A DNA stretch of 64,000 bases from Lycium barbarum (Eukaryota; Streptophyta; Magnoliopsida; Solanales; Solanaceae): contig NC_083338.1 of NCBI RefSeq assembly GCF_019175385.1, forward strand, positions 89,115,777 through 89,179,776, given 5' to 3'. Within the stretch, counting starts at the first letter, position 1. Each line of letters starts with the position of its first letter. This document shows, in pieces, positions 1-11,873 of this stretch. A program made the position numbers and the translations under genes. Below the pieces are notes generated by a model that saw only the letters and a program-made list of their open reading frames with translations, ran no database searches and had not been told where the DNA came from.

Positions 1-1260
1 GATAGACGTGACAGTTTGAGGGTTCGTGATTTCTTGACCTGTGGTCCCCCAGAGTTTTACGGGTCAAAGCCCGAGGAGGATCCCAAGGACTTTATTCAAC
101 AGATGCAGCGTATGCTGAGGTTAGTCAGGGCTTCCGAGACTGAGTCTGTCGAGCTGGCTTCACATCGGTTGTATGATATAGCTATAAATTGGTATGAGTC
201 CTGAGAATTGTCTAGGGGCGAGGATGCTCCTCCAGCAGTATGGGCCGAGTTTACGGAGGTCTTTCTTGGCCACTTCCTGCCTCCCGAGGCGCGGCGAGCC
301 AGAGTTGACAGATTTTCTACAGCTGAAACAGCGGGGCAGGAGCGTTCAGGAGTACAACCTACAGTTTAACTCTTTGGCTAGATACGCACACACTATTGTA
401 GCCGATATGATTGACAGGATGCATCGGTACATGATGGGGCTGGATCATTACCTGGTTGATAGCTGCCTGGTAATGGCTTCCTAGACAGGGATGGACATCG
501 CTCGTTTACAGGCATACGCGCAGGGAATGGAGGACCGACATAGAGGGCGTCAGCCCGAAAGAGAGCGTCATAGGAGGCAGCCCAAGAGGGCTAGGTCAGC
601 TGGCTATTTTGGGGAGTTTCGAGGCGGGCAGCCTCAGCAGCAGCATAGCGGATATTTCTCTCAACCAGCCCGCAGTATGCCTCCATAGCTTACGGGTAGG
701 CGATTTGATTGTACCAGGCACACAGGAGTAGGCCAGAGTTCCAGGGCCTCGAGTTCGCAGGTGGACAGAGGTTTCGGTCGGACGGGACCACCCATACCTC
801 GATGTCCTCATTGCAGGAGGAATCACCTTGGAGAGTGTTATCGTGCCACAGGTGCCTGTTATTCTTGTGGCCGTCAGGGCCATATCATGAGAGATTGCCC
901 GTTACTGGGTGGTTATGGTGGTGCACCTCAGCCCACGGGGTCGATTGCCAGTTCATCCTCTTCTGTAGCTATGTGCCCTACGGGGCAGGGCGTGCCGGCA
1001 CCAGCAGGCCGCGGTAGAGGCCGCGGCGGGGTTTCCAGTTCTAGCGGTCCTTCGAACCGCATCTACGCCTTGGCTAGTCGACAGGACCTGGAGGCGCCAC
1101 CAAACGCGCATACAGGTATATTATTGTTCTTTTCCCGATATGTATATGTATTGACAGGTCTAGGCTCTATTTTGTGGTATATTTTCCCCTCCTAGTTATT
1201 AATAGAATTGGGACAAGACCCGAATTGATAAAAGCCGTTTGAGGTAGCCCCGCATATAAA
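1..1260 (+). pseudogene. gag-protease remnant of Ty3/gypsy element A
   Basis: Gag coats and packages element RNA; protease would mature the polyprotein. The reading runs through the retrotransposon gag core (the ESVELASHRL motif near 140-175 is shared with elements B and H), then a basic region, then an intact zinc knuckle CYSCGRQGHIMRDCP near 857-901 (C-x2-C-x4-H-x4-C), then a Gly/Arg-rich linker and the start of the aspartic protease (RIYALASRQDLE near 1060). The protease active site should read DSGST; here it is TGLGSI, so the catalytic Asp is lost. Breaks: a frameshift near 195-205, in-frame stops at 482-484 and 686-688, and a stop at 1193-1195. A degenerate continuation is visible to about 1260. 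Clearly a dead copy. Confidence 0.85.
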
Positions 1261-1426
1261 TGAAAAGTGAATATTGAATATTTAAAATGTTAATACGGTA
1301 AACGCATAATCAGAAGAATAAAAGACCCTCTCTAGATCGGAGTGGGACCCACTACGAGAACTTTTCGAAAAATTGTTAAGACCCCGACTTGCCTTAAATT
1401 GAGTGATAAAGGTCGTGCGGGGTAGT

Positions 1427-1530
1427 GGATGCAATTATACCAGCATTAACGTATCGAAATACACTAAAGTTTCTAGGTTAAGCGTGCTCAGGCCAGAGCA
1501 ATTTTGGGATGGGTGACCCCCCTGGGAAGT
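1427..1530 (+). other. 5S rRNA-like segment inside element A
   Basis: 104 nt collinear with plant 5S rRNA positions about 1-103. Blocks that match well are GGATGCAATTATACCAGCA at the start, GGTTAAGCGTGCTCAGG (A-box region) and GGGATGGGTGACC followed by CCTGGGAAGT (C-box region). The middle (about 1456-1470) is diverged, and the last 15-20 nt of 5S are missing. It lies in the sense orientation of the retroelement. A second copy is at 21995-22097 in element E. The 5S comparison is from memory of the plant consensus. Confidence 0.85.
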
Positions 1531-3372
1531 GAACAAGAATTTTCACAAATATAGATCTAAGGGACAAATAGGAAGTTACGGCAACCTAAAGGGAATTAGA
1601 GTATATGGAGTGGTTATAAATCTTAAAGGGGTCACATAGGCTAAGACAGACTAGGCCGGTAAAGAAGAAGAGAGCGCAACGCAGCTCTGGGATCAGAGTA
1701 AGTTTGAACAGTGTCTGGAAACACTTTGTAAGCGAAATGGTAATACATGTATATGTATGCATATAACATCCCATTTGTGACGGTATCGATCGATAGGTGG
1801 ACCCTGCCAATTAGTGTTGCAATGTACGGAAGACATTAATTGGGCGGAATTTAAGAGACAAAGCGAGAGGTATGTTACAGATGTTGTGAAATAGACTGAT
1901 ACTAACTTCACTACAGGTTAGAATTGAAAAATTCTAATACAACGACATTTGGAAAGGAAAGAGAGTGAGTTAATGGAAGGCAATGAGATCAAAATGTCGG
2001 AAAGAGTGAAGTAAGAAACATGATTGAGCAAAGCCCAAAAGAGCCGACGGGCAAAGCATGAAATTATTTGCGTAGAAATTTGAAAGACAGGTCGGTAAAA
2101 GAACTAGAGTGTGATAGAATAGGACAAAAAGAGAAACAAACTTGAAGAAGATTAACGGTGAAAATAGGACAAGCATATGGGAGTACGGAGGATACTTTAA
2201 TAAGTTGGTAGTAGCGAATCGATTAAATACGAGAACGTAGTTATCGAGGAGATAGACATGACAGACTTCGCGATAGGGAAACTTCAATTGTAAGAAGACC
2301 GCAGAAAAGCGATAGTCACTTAAAGGACATAGGCGTATACAGATCCCCTTAAAAAAAGGGGGGGGGGGGGGGAGAACATATTAGACCTAAAATGAACCAT
2401 GACAATTCAAGCCCCAGAAAAGGAGACTTATTAGTTCGGGGCCAGAGTTCGGGGAATGTTGGTATATCGTAGAAGTTACGAAAGGACGTAGGAAATAAAT
2501 TGATGACGAGTGTACAATGAGTAGATATAAGGAAACAAAATATGGAAGACACGTAGAGAGGATGCTTATTGCTGACACAAGCCTCGATATTCCTTGATCA
2601 TGGTTTTAATTCCCCGTACCGAGCAGAACTTGTGTGGTACCTAGATATGTAAAGGTGTACCCAAAAGGGTAGTAACGAGAGTAAGAGGAGTATACAAGCT
2701 AAATCCGCAAGGTCAATGAAGAAGGCAACAAATCCAAAGGACACCTCGAATGACAACGGTTGGTAGTTAATAACTTCTCGAAGAAAGGAAGCACGGTACT
2801 TATATGAATAGAAGATAAAAAGAGGCCACCGGGTATTAGAGAAGAGTTCATAGACCATTAATTATACTTAACATGATGATTATTCACTTATGTTTCTAAG
2901 TCCCCATAATTAATTGGATATGCCATGGACATGCATGATTTATGGTAGAAAGGCAAGCCGTATGATTTTCTGATTACTGTACTAACTCTCTGTATTCCCT
3001 ACTTCGGATATGACCTCGTTTCCTGTATTTCATGCTTACAACGTGTTGAATAATGGGTGTAGTTCATAAATTTTACAGGAGGAATATGTAGAGCGGAGGA
3101 AACCAGGAGTAAGAAAGCCCGTGATTAAGATTGAATATATGTTATACCAGTCGTACAAGGGCAGTTATGTTACCTATGAGTATTTATACGCTAAGGAGGA
3201 GGTGACCTTGAAACTGAGGGAGAAATGACAAAGAAGTACCCTTACGTGTTTCCGATACTTACAGGTAGTTTGAACTTCTAAAGTGGTTATGTTGATTGAT
3301 GAGTGAACTATACATGATGACTATAAAGAAAATTCCCCCGAAGTATTTACAAGATTCTATAAGACTAATTTA

Positions 3373-3390
3373 ACATTCGAGGACGAATGT
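3373..3390 (+). other. Pre-PPT hairpin, element A
   Basis: ACATTCGAGGACGAATGT forms a perfect 7-bp stem with loop AGGA. It lies 3 nt before the polypurine tract. The same hairpin occurs at 23451-23468, 30148-30165 and 38339-38356. Confidence 0.85.
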
Positions 3391-3393
3391 TCT

Positions 3394-3406
3394 AAAGGGG
3401 GGAGGA
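3394..3406 (+). other. Polypurine tract of element A
   Basis: AAAGGGGGGAGGA ends exactly at the LTR start TGTTATATCCC. It is the expected plus-strand DNA primer of an LTR retrotransposon. Confidence 0.85.
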
Positions 3407-5337
3407 TGTTATATCCCATAATTTTGCATATTCGAATAATTTGAGAAAATTGTGACTAGTAAGAGATAAGACAATATTTTGATCTTATTTAATATATAAG
3501 TTGTTCATGGAAAATATTGATGCGGAAATATGGAGGAAGGCTAAGGGAAAAATTGGAAATTTGAAAAATGGTTTCATGAATTACAAATATTAGACATAAG
3601 TAAGTTGGGCTTGGAAAAAAAAAAGAAAAAGGCCCAACAAAAGTGGCCTGCCATAGGGGTGGCATGGGCCAAGCCCATGTGAAAAATTAAATTCAAGTAA
3701 TAAAAGAGAGGGGCCATATCATTATCATCTTATTCTTCAGGAACATTCAAGACTAAACTTGAGAGCACAAAAAAAAGGGGTTCGGCCAAAGAGAAAGAAA
3801 GAAAAAAATTTGGAGCCTTAAATCTTTGATCCAAAATTATATTTTTCTAGTATTATTACTAATTCAAGGGTCCTCTTCAACGTGGTATAATTATTTAAGC
3901 AAGAAAACCACTCTTGGTGGCAAGTGCAAAATTGAAGAAAACGTAAGAATTTCTATTCTTTTACATGTTATGGAAGATTTATATATATTGTAGTGATTAG
4001 AATTGAATGAAAATCATGGAAATGTTATGTGTTGTGTGTGGGCCGTGTGGGTGTGTTGTGTGTGTGTGGTCGTGTGGTGTAAATTGGTGAAGGGAAGATG
4101 AGTTAATTTTATTTAGCATGTTAGTTGTGTTGTTGTGGCCTTTATGATGTAAATAAAAGACTAATGGTTCAAGTTGGCATGGAAATTGGTTGTAGGTCGT
4201 TGTAGGAAATTATGTGATTTTAATATGGTTTTATGTAATTATGGAAGTGGAGTTGTTAAAGTGTGAATTGTTGTTGTTGTTGAAGAATTTTGAAAGAGAT
4301 AATGCGACGTTGTAGTTTTGTTGCGTTTGTAGAGTTTCGGGTGGTGTATGGTGCGTTGGTGGAATTGTTTGAATATTGTATAGTTTGTTTGGAATGTTCT
4401 TAAATTGTGTTTGAATGATCTCGGATTAGTAATGAATATGTGAGCGTTGATATTGACTTGAATGTACGTAGTTGAATTGAATGTGATAAGCTACGTAGAG
4501 AAGAAGGTTACTAATGTGAGAATGCGTTTTAAATTGATTGTTGATGTTATTAGTATGGTTGTTGGTATTGTTGGTATGGTGGTTGATGAATTTGGACGAG
4601 TTAAATTCTCGGGGATGTTGAATTTACAGGGGAGATGCTGCCAAAATTTCTGTAGACAAGTGCTAGTTCGAATCGAATTTCTAAGTACTTGTAGCTAATG
4701 TTTGGTAATTAATACGTTATTGTAGATATTGGGAAGCCCGAGACTTGAGCTGGGATTAGCTTAGGAGGTGAGCGAGGTATGTAAAGCCTAACCTTTTTCT
4801 TCTTTGGCATGATCCTTATGAAGTAAAAATATGACGTATATGAACGATTTCAGAAAGATTCTCATTCTTAGAACATCTAGGATGGCTAACGTTCTTGATC
4901 TCCATAAGTTGTCTCATATGATTATAATGCATATCTATAAGGTCTAAAGTTTGGCTAATATGTTTCCGAATGGTATTCGAGAGATAAATGATTTGATTAA
5001 AGTCTTGAACTTCCAATTTCTAGCCCGATCGATTATTCCATCGCGTCTTTAACATGCTTTGATATGTGCATACGATTCTAAAAGTTCTATTTGATCTAAT
5101 CCATATTGATATCCGAGAGGTACTTGACATGATTTTGGCCTTGAATTTCCAAAAATAGCCTCTGAAACGCTTATAGAACGTTATGTACTTCAAACGTTCG
5201 TAACTTTCTCATGCTAGATCGGATCGACCTGAAACTGGTTTCAGAGCCTCCAAGGGTCGGTAAGTATATATATCCATTGAGTCTTGATTTATGTGCATTT
5301 AGTTTCTCACTACTCTGCTCGTGCATGTGTCATTACT

Positions 5338-5575
5338 ACTTCGCCGAGTCCCGGGCCGGTATGTATTGTGCGTATGGTTCGCCGAGTCCCTTGCTTAAGG
5401 GGCCGGGTTCCATGTATATATATTTTCGGAGTATGATGTGTCTGGTTCCGGGGTACCGTGTATATGTGTCCGGCCCCCGGTTACTGTGTATATGCTATGG
5501 AGTATGATGTGTCCGGTTACCGGGTTCTCGTGTATATATGTCCGGTTCCCGGGTACCATGTATATGTTATGATAT
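5338..5575 (+). repeat. Array of short GC-rich inverted repeats in LTR A
   Basis: Five or more units of the type CCGAGTCCC..GGGCCGG or CCGGTTCC..GGGTACC, each followed by a GTATATATG-like spacer. Stems vary while the flanks recur. Comparable arrays sit at the equivalent place in LTRs of F, G and H. Confidence 0.6.
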
Positions 5576-5814
5576 GTTATGTGTGACGGAGATTACGGAG
5601 CATATCTTCTGGATTATGATGTGTGTGGCGCCAAAGTTAGGGTGGTGCCACGTTCCCCGGGTCTCGCAATGGACCGGATACCGTTCTTGGCATGCATGGT
5701 TTGTGTTTTCAGTAAGTTGTTTTCATTACTTTGCATATCGTACTTACTTTCTGTACTAATCTTCTGTACTATTTGTTTCACTTGTGATTCTGTTCATATT
5801 AATCTATGCTTTAC

Positions 5815-5884
5815 ATACTCAGTACATATTCCGTATTGACCCCCTTCTTCTTCGGGGGGCTGCGTTTCATGCCCGCAGGTACAG
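5815..5884 (+). other. Conserved LTR hairpin pair, element A
   Basis: Hairpin 1: CAGTAC pairs with GTATTG (one G-U pair). Hairpin 2: CCCCC pairs with GGGGG around a TTCTTCTTC loop. Then CTGCGTTTCATGCCCGCAGG and TACAG. Same order in every LTR of the window. Confidence 0.75.
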
Positions 5885-6387
5885 ACGTTCGTGTGAGTGA
5901 CCCGACAGTTTAGGCTATCTGTTCTGCTACTTTGGAGTGCTCCCTTGTTCTGGAGCCCATATTTTTGGTACAGACTCTTTCATTATATATATGTATATAT
6001 TCAGGGGTACGGCGGGGCCCTGTCCCGTCATATGATTCTGTTGTGTTTGTTAGAGGCCTGTAGACATATATGTGGGTCATGGGTCGTGTTTGTTCGATTA
6101 TGTCTGTGACGTGTTCCTTAAGCGGTCCCGTTTGCTATCATGGCCAAAACGGCCCATATGTTTGTATATGTATGTGTATTCGGGTGATGTGTATTCCGCC
6201 AGCGTGCCGGCTTTTGTATGATATTTCTGTTACAGGTGACCGCTAATGATGACGTCTGTTCTCAGTATCTGTGCCAAATAACGTATGTTAAATTTAAATA
6301 AGTCTTTGATATGTCGATTTGGTAAGCGTATGGGTTCGGGTGTCCAAATAGAACACTAGTCACGGCCCACGGGGCTGGTTCGTGACA

Positions 6388-7352
6388 AGCTATACCTTAC
6401 AATTTCAATCTTCATGTTTCTCAACCTTTACCCGATATGCAAATCAGATACAAACCCTAAACGTTCGACTCAATACCTGAAGCCCTATATAGTAATTATA
6501 TAGCCACCAAACCTCTCATTGTATCACTTCGATCGTAAATTCTCAAAAAGTATCCAATATTACATTGTCGCTCCAAATCTCACGCAATCATCCCCAAGTC
6601 TTTGATAACCAGAAACGCTTACCCAAGTTGTCCAATCAATGCTACTTGCAACATAAATTGTCACCACGAGTAGGGTCTCACCTTAAAAATATAACTCTAG
6701 TCCTCCCATGATAAGGGTTCCACCATCTTCTCTCTTAAGGCATGCTAACTCATCCATTGTAGGAGGTCAAGAAACTTATCCGACGATGTACCACCAGGCC
6801 ATTTTTCATAAACCTCAACAAGTCGGTTCACTGAAATATGCTTCTCACTAGTCGTAGACCACGAACCTCACGGAACTCTGTCATATCACATAGTCCATCC
6901 CAGTAGATTTCCTTCTTAAGTCCACGTAACAAACACATCTCAACGGGAATAAGCAAGAAGAAGACACCACAATCCACACGACCCATGAAATCCCCAATAT
7001 GTACTATATTTCTTATCGATTCACAATCAACTCTACCTTTTCTCGACTCATCAATTCCAAAATTTTATAATTACTTCTCGATCATCGATACCGTAACCAA
7101 TCCTCGAATCCACTCCATCGAATACCACATAATCATAAATCTTGAAAACTAGCAGAATTAGTCCTGGAGATAGGATCGTACCACACACTCTGCACATTAG
7201 CGTTTTCTTAACGCTTACGTCTCTGAACTGAACACTCTCTAAATCTGGTGTATCACACAACAGTATCACTAATATCCTTAGGTATCCCACTGAACGTCCT
7301 TGACCAAATTGCCTTACTCAATTTCTAAAATGTATACCGATTTAGAGAGTGT
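6388..7352 (-). mobile_element. Retroelement-derived non-coding DNA left of element B
   Basis: About 965 bp between LTR A and the end of B's RNase H. No reading frame is supported on either strand. Base composition resembles the reverse complement of the 3' non-coding interiors of the other elements. Integrase, which should lie here if B were complete, is absent. It holds one arm of a 24-bp perfect inverted repeat (7222-7245). Confidence 0.4.
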
Positions 7353-7362
7353 TCAGTTCAGA
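7222..7362. repeat. Perfect 24-bp inverted repeat at the broken end of element B
   Basis: Arms 7222-7245 and 7339-7362 are exact reverse complements (core CTGAACTGAACACTCTCTAA), separated by 93 bp. The right arm begins where RNase H/integrase similarity stops, so it marks a rearrangement junction. Confidence 0.85.
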
Positions 7363-8059
7363 ACTCCGTCTCCTGCAATCTCAAATGATGACTTCTCCTT
7401 CTGAGAGAGGGTATCTCTGAAATGCATTAGCATGGGATCTTCGTATTGTCGCTCTTTCACTTCCACTACTAGCGACGAGACTGCTGAATTCTGAATGGTA
7501 GTTCCCCTGCTACCTGAGTCCACTACTCGAACTCCTAGGCTAGCTAACTGCTGGAGCTCACGAGCCATTTCTCTCTTCTCTAGTCGTACATCATACAAAC
7601 TTCCCATAGATCTACGACTAAGAGCATCAGCCACAACATTTGCCTTTCTAGGGTGATATAGGATATCAACATCATAATCTTTTAGCAATTCCAACCATCG
7701 TCGTTGCCGCAAATTCAACTCTTTCTGCTTGAAGATATACTGAAGACTCTTATGATCTGTATAAATATCCACATGGACACCATATAAATAATGTCTCCAT
7801 ATCTTTAATGCATGAATCACTGCAACCAATTCTAGATCATGGGTTAGGTAATTTTTCTCATGTTTCCGTAATTGCCTTGAAGCATACGCAATCACCTTAC
7901 CATGTTGCATCAACACACAGCCTAGCCCAATGCCTGAAGCATCGCAATAAACAACATATCCTTCCAATCCCTCTGGAAGTGTCAGGACTAAGTCAATCTA
8001 TCTTTTAACTCTTGGAAACTACGTTCACAAGTATCTGTCCATTGAAACTTTGCTGATTT
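7353..8059 (-). pseudogene. RNase H domain of element B
   Basis: RNase H removes the RNA strand during reverse transcription. Motifs in order: [13 protein letters not shown] (first Asp), [18 protein letters not shown] (Glu), [11 protein letters not shown] (Asp) and the RNase H/connection end [11 protein letters not shown] linker follows and leads towards integrase, but the frame ends at GDGVLN in a 24-bp inverted repeat, so the integrase zinc finger and core are gone. Upstream the frame is closed by an in-frame TAG at 8060-8062 and further lesions between 7968 and 8059. The known catalytic residues appear present, but the polyprotein cannot be made in one piece. Confidence 0.85.
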
Positions 8060-10809
8060 CTAGGTCAACTTCGTGAGTGGTGCAGAAATGGAAGAAAAAC
8101 CTTCAACAAATCTCCTGTAATAACCTGCTAAGCCCAGAAAGCTACGAACCTCTGTAGGAGTTGTAGGCTTTGGCCAAGTCTTCACGGCCTCAATCTTTTG
8201 GCTATCTACCCGAATACCATCGGCTGCAACAATGTGCCCCAAAAATTTCACTGAGTTCAACCAAAACTCACACTTAGAAAATTTTGCAAACAACTCTCGT
8301 GTTTGAAGAACTCTAAGGACGGCATGTAAATAATCCGCATGTTCTGCCTCGGATCTAGAATACACCAAGATATCGTCGATGAATACAATCACAAACAGAT
8401 CTAAGAAGGGCCTGAACACATTGTTCATCAAATCCATAAATACTGCCGGTGCATTAGTTAGCCCAAATGACATTACCCGGAACTCAAAATGGCCATATCT
8501 TGTTCTGAAGGCAGTCTTAAGGATATCTTTCTCCCTAATTCTCACTTGATGATACCCGGACCTCAAATATATCTTTGAAAACCATTTGGCACCTTGTAAT
8601 TGGTCAAATAAGTCATCAATCCTTGGAAGAGGATATTTGTTCTTAATCGTCACCTTATTCAATTCCCGATAGTCAATGCACATTCTCAAGGATCCATCTT
8701 TCTTTCGGACAAACAATACGGGTGCTCCCCATGGGGATGAACTAGGCCTAATAAAGCCTTTGTCAAGCAAGTATTCCAATTGCTCCTTCAACTCTTTCAA
8801 TTTTGCGGGAGCCATTTTATAAGGAGGAATAGATATAGGCTTAGTGTCTGGCAACACATCAATAGCAAAATCAATCTCTCGCTCGGGTGGAAGGCCTGGA
8901 AGCGCTTCCGGGAACACATCCGGAAACTCATTTACTACATGAACTGACTGAAGAGTAGGCGGTTCAGCTTCTACATCTTGAACCCGAACTAGATGATAAA
9001 TGCAAACTTTTGCGATCATTTTCCTTGCCTTTAGATAGGAAATAAACCTACCTTTTGGTGACACAGTATTCCCTTTCCATTCTAAAATTGGTTCTCCCAG
9101 AAATTGGAAACGAACCATTTTCATTCTACAATCAACATTGGCATAGGAAGAAGCCAACAAATCCATGCCCATAATAACATCAAAGTCTACCATGTTTAAC
9201 TCATGCAAGTCAATCATAGTACGACGGTCACAAACCACAACTATACAGTTTCTATATACTCGGCTAGCAATTACCGATTCATCAACGGTTGTAGACACCT
9301 CAAAAGGTTTGATCGACTCCGGTTCGACTCTAAACCGACCCGCAATATACGTAGTAACATATGATAATGTGGAGCCCGAATCTATTAAAGCATATACATC
9401 ATGAGAAAATACCGATAATATACCTGTGACTAAATCAGGAGAAGACTTAAGATCTTGGCATCCAACCAAAGCATAAATACGGTGCTGAGGACCGCTAGAA
9501 TTGGGGACTCTCCCTCTGCCTCTACAATGGCCTACTGGCGCATGTGAATCTGGCCCCATAGGGCGTACATATGATGAAGATCCGGCTACCGACCCTGAAG
9601 GCTGGGTCCTACCTCTACCACCAACTGAGGGGCAATCACGCATAATATAGCCTGGTCGACCCCATGAATAGGAAACCTTTGAACCCGATCGGCACTGACC
9701 CCAATGTAACTTCCTACATTGGGAACATCGTGGTATGGGTGGCCTCGCCTCACCCGAATCACCTCTGAACTGAGACCCCAAAAAACTCTGACTCGGCCTG
9801 GAATGAGTAGATCTATCAAATCTCTGGCTTGAAAACTGTGGAGGCGCACTAGTCATAGAATGGCCTGAATCCCTAGAAAACTGCTGTCTGTGCCCGCCTC
9901 TAAACTCACTCATCGGACCCGAAGATCTTTCCCTCTTACTATGTCCCCTATCATGGTCACGCTCACTTCTTTGTTGTTGTAGGCTTTCTTCTAAATTTTG
10001 AGCATTGGCCTGAATGCGTGAAATATCCATATTGTCCTGAAGGGATGCAGTCAAGCACCTATCCATCATATGTGGCACTAGGCCCTTCACAAATCGGTGT
10101 ACTCGGTCACCCATATCCGCTACCTTAGTTGAAGAATACCTAGACAAAGAATTGAAGCAGAGACTATACTCTAAAGCACTCATGCTACCTTGCCTCAAAT
10201 TCAAGAATTTATCGACTATAGCTCGCCGAACTTCTGGAGGCAAATAATGTCGGAGGAAAGCATCAACAAATTCTTGCCATATCGGGGGAGGCGCATTCAC
10301 TCCCCGTGAATCCATCCAAACTGTGTAACAATAAACCGCCACATCCCTTAATCTATAGGATGCTAATTCCACCGATTCGGTGTCCGAAGCATGTATCAAG
10401 CAAAACGTCCTCTACATTCCATCAATAATATTTTGAGGGTCCTCATCCGACTTTGATCCAAAGAATTCCAGAGGGTTCAAGCTAATGAAATCACGGGCCC
10501 TTGCACTAACAGCCCTATCACCTTGCCCCGTACTTTGCCGCTGAGTCTGGCCAGCAACCAATTGAGTAAGCAAATGAATGGCCTCTTTTACATCATGGCC
10601 TGAAGCATCCGGTGGAGGAGCAAGAGGTGCTGGAGCTGGGGCTGAGGCTCCCTTACGCTCCTCAGAAATAGGTATTGACTGGGAGGAACTGAGATTGAGC
10701 CGCATTCTGGGCTCACTTTCCTCTACAACTGCTGGCGGTGCTCTTCAGCCCGCTTTTCTGCCACTGTCTTGCCCTTTTGGGATGCCATAGCCTTTCTCTT
10801 TACCGGCAT
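8060..10809 (-). pseudogene. gag-protease-RT of element B
   Basis: Start chosen at 10809 (MPVKRKAM). The frame shifts around 10735-10745, stops at 10409-10411 (TAG), then is open from 10408 down to 8060 (first ATG at 10399, 779 codons). Order: gag core, SR-rich region, zinc-knuckle region, protease with intact DSGST, then RT with [18 protein letters not shown] and FIDDILVYS. Two lesions matter. The main knuckle reads [13 protein letters not shown], with Cys to Trp and His to Tyr changes and the first Cys replaced by Ser, so zinc binding is unlikely. The first RT catalytic Asp (usual [10 protein letters not shown]) is Tyr: [10 protein letters not shown]. The element is dead although its longest frame looks coding. 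Confidence 0.88.
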
Positions 10810-10924
10810 ATCTGAAATACATAACAAATGACATGGTTAAGGAAAAGAATTTCTTATATCATAGCTCTATCGCACGAACTTATGAAGAAAGAAGGTCATT
10901 CATTCCTAAAAATGCCCACAGCCT

Positions 10925-10964
10925 CTTGTTTATAAGTGTGGCGAGCAACACACCCATAACCAAG
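10925..10964 (-). other. Leader hairpin, element B
   Basis: Arms CTTGGTTAT and ATAAACAAG (one mismatch) plus an inner GTGTG/CACAC pairing, in the leader between PBS and gag. Same position and shape as at 21350-21389, 43375-43413 and 61631-61669. Confidence 0.65.
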
Positions 10965-11007
10965 ACTCAACTGGACATGGCTCGTAGACACACCCTAGGA
11001 TATAACT

Positions 11008-11019
11008 GCTCTGATACCA
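11008..11019 (-). other. Primer-binding site of element B
   Basis: On the minus strand TGGTATCAGAGC, the usual sequence complementary to the 3' end of initiator tRNA-Met, 4 nt from the LTR end. Confidence 0.9.
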
Positions 11020-11459
11020 CTTTTGTCAAGACCCAACCGGAGGGCCGCGATGGGCACCTGGTGCTAGCCGGCACCTTTTAACATACCTTTACATTTACAT
11101 CTAGGTGAGTTACATATTAAGTCATACATTTTATCCGTCAATCATACTAATCGCATTGGACAATCAATACATTTATATCATCATAAGCAACTATGTCCAT
11201 ATTAATGTACCTAAGCCGACGAGGCCAACAAAATAACATCCAAAACATAGGCCGACAAGGCCGATTACATCTAACTATATACACATGTCTATGAGCCTCT
11301 AAGGAGAGTATATCATATCGTATAGGCGGGACAAGACCTCGCTATGCCCATAAATATATACACAAAAGAATAAGTACCAAAAGCTTTAGCTCCTAATGAA
11401 ATGGAGCTCCGCTATGTAGTACCTGAGTACTGTAGCTATGAATTATGTCTGTCTCCCTG

Positions 11460-11532
11460 GCCACCTGCGGGCATGACGCAACGTCCACAAACAAAAGGAC
11501 ATCAGTACGAAGAATGTACTGAGTATGTAAAG
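11460..11532 (-). other. Conserved LTR hairpin pair, element B
   Basis: Sense strand: hairpin 1 CAGTAC/GTACTG; hairpin 2 ATGTCC/GGACGT (one T-G pair); then TTGCGTCATGCCCGCAGG. Confidence 0.75.
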
Positions 11533-11749
11533 CATGATCAATATCATTATAGAAACATGATAAGTGACATAATAGGTAGCATATTATGGAAGATAGCAGT
11601 ATCATCGTCGTAAGCACTTACTTGTCTTTCATAGGGACTTTCCATTTCTAATGCGTGACTGTGTACATAGATCCATATCCGTATCCGTATTCATATCCGT
11701 ACTCATTTACGTTTCGTATCCATAATAGTATACATATATATATCACATA

Positions 11750-11873
11750 CATAGCCATATCATATACATATCCATATCATATACATAGCCATATCATATA
11801 CATATCCATATCATATACATAGCCATATCATATACATATCCATATCATATACATAGCCATATCATATACATAG
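11750..11873. repeat. 34-bp tandem repeat in LTR B
   Basis: Units start at 11750, 11784, 11818 and 11852 (period 34). Each is two 17-bp halves that differ as CATAGCC versus CATATCC followed by ATATCATATA. Confidence 0.9.

Larger units (their letters stand above)
1261..3406 (+). mobile_element. 3' non-coding internal region of element A
   Basis: About 2.1 kb without a convincing reading frame on either strand. It aligns by eye with the interior of element E (about 21880-23486): the 5S-like segment, the stretch after it (GGGAAGT then AAGAATTTT), a run of purine-rich sequence and the PPT occur in the same order. The 5' part (1261-1420) is A-rich. A short A/G homopolymer tract (2350-2373) interrupts it. 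Short minus-strand open frames here are chance. Confidence 0.6.
1..6387 (+). mobile_element. Element A: partial Ty3/gypsy LTR retrotransposon, internally deleted
   Basis: The left part lies outside the window. What remains is a broken gag and early protease (1-1260), a non-coding 3' internal region with a 5S-like segment (1261-3406), a polypurine tract and a 3' LTR. Reverse transcriptase, RNase H and integrase are absent: recognisable protease similarity fades near 1260 and the sequence passes straight into the 3' non-coding region. It probably inserted into minus-strand element B, whose remains lie to the right. No target duplication can be tested because the left LTR is not in view. Confidence 0.8.
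3407..6387 (+). repeat. 3' LTR of element A (2981 bp)
   Basis: Starts TGTTATATCCC directly after the PPT and ends GGTTCGTGACA, the same TG..CA ends as the E-family LTRs. It contains a microsatellite-like GT-rich stretch (about 4030-4090), a cluster of short CCGG-type hairpins (5338-5575) and the conserved LTR hairpin pair (5815-5884). The open frames inside it (for example 5211-5507) have no supporting features and are chance. Confidence 0.85.

Noticed and set aside
1427..1530. A genuine 5S rRNA gene
   Set aside because: Middle diverged, 3' end missing, no terminator T-run directly after, embedded in a retroelement.
2350..2373. A/G homopolymer tract as a second PPT
   Set aside because: No LTR start follows, so it is only a low-complexity tract.
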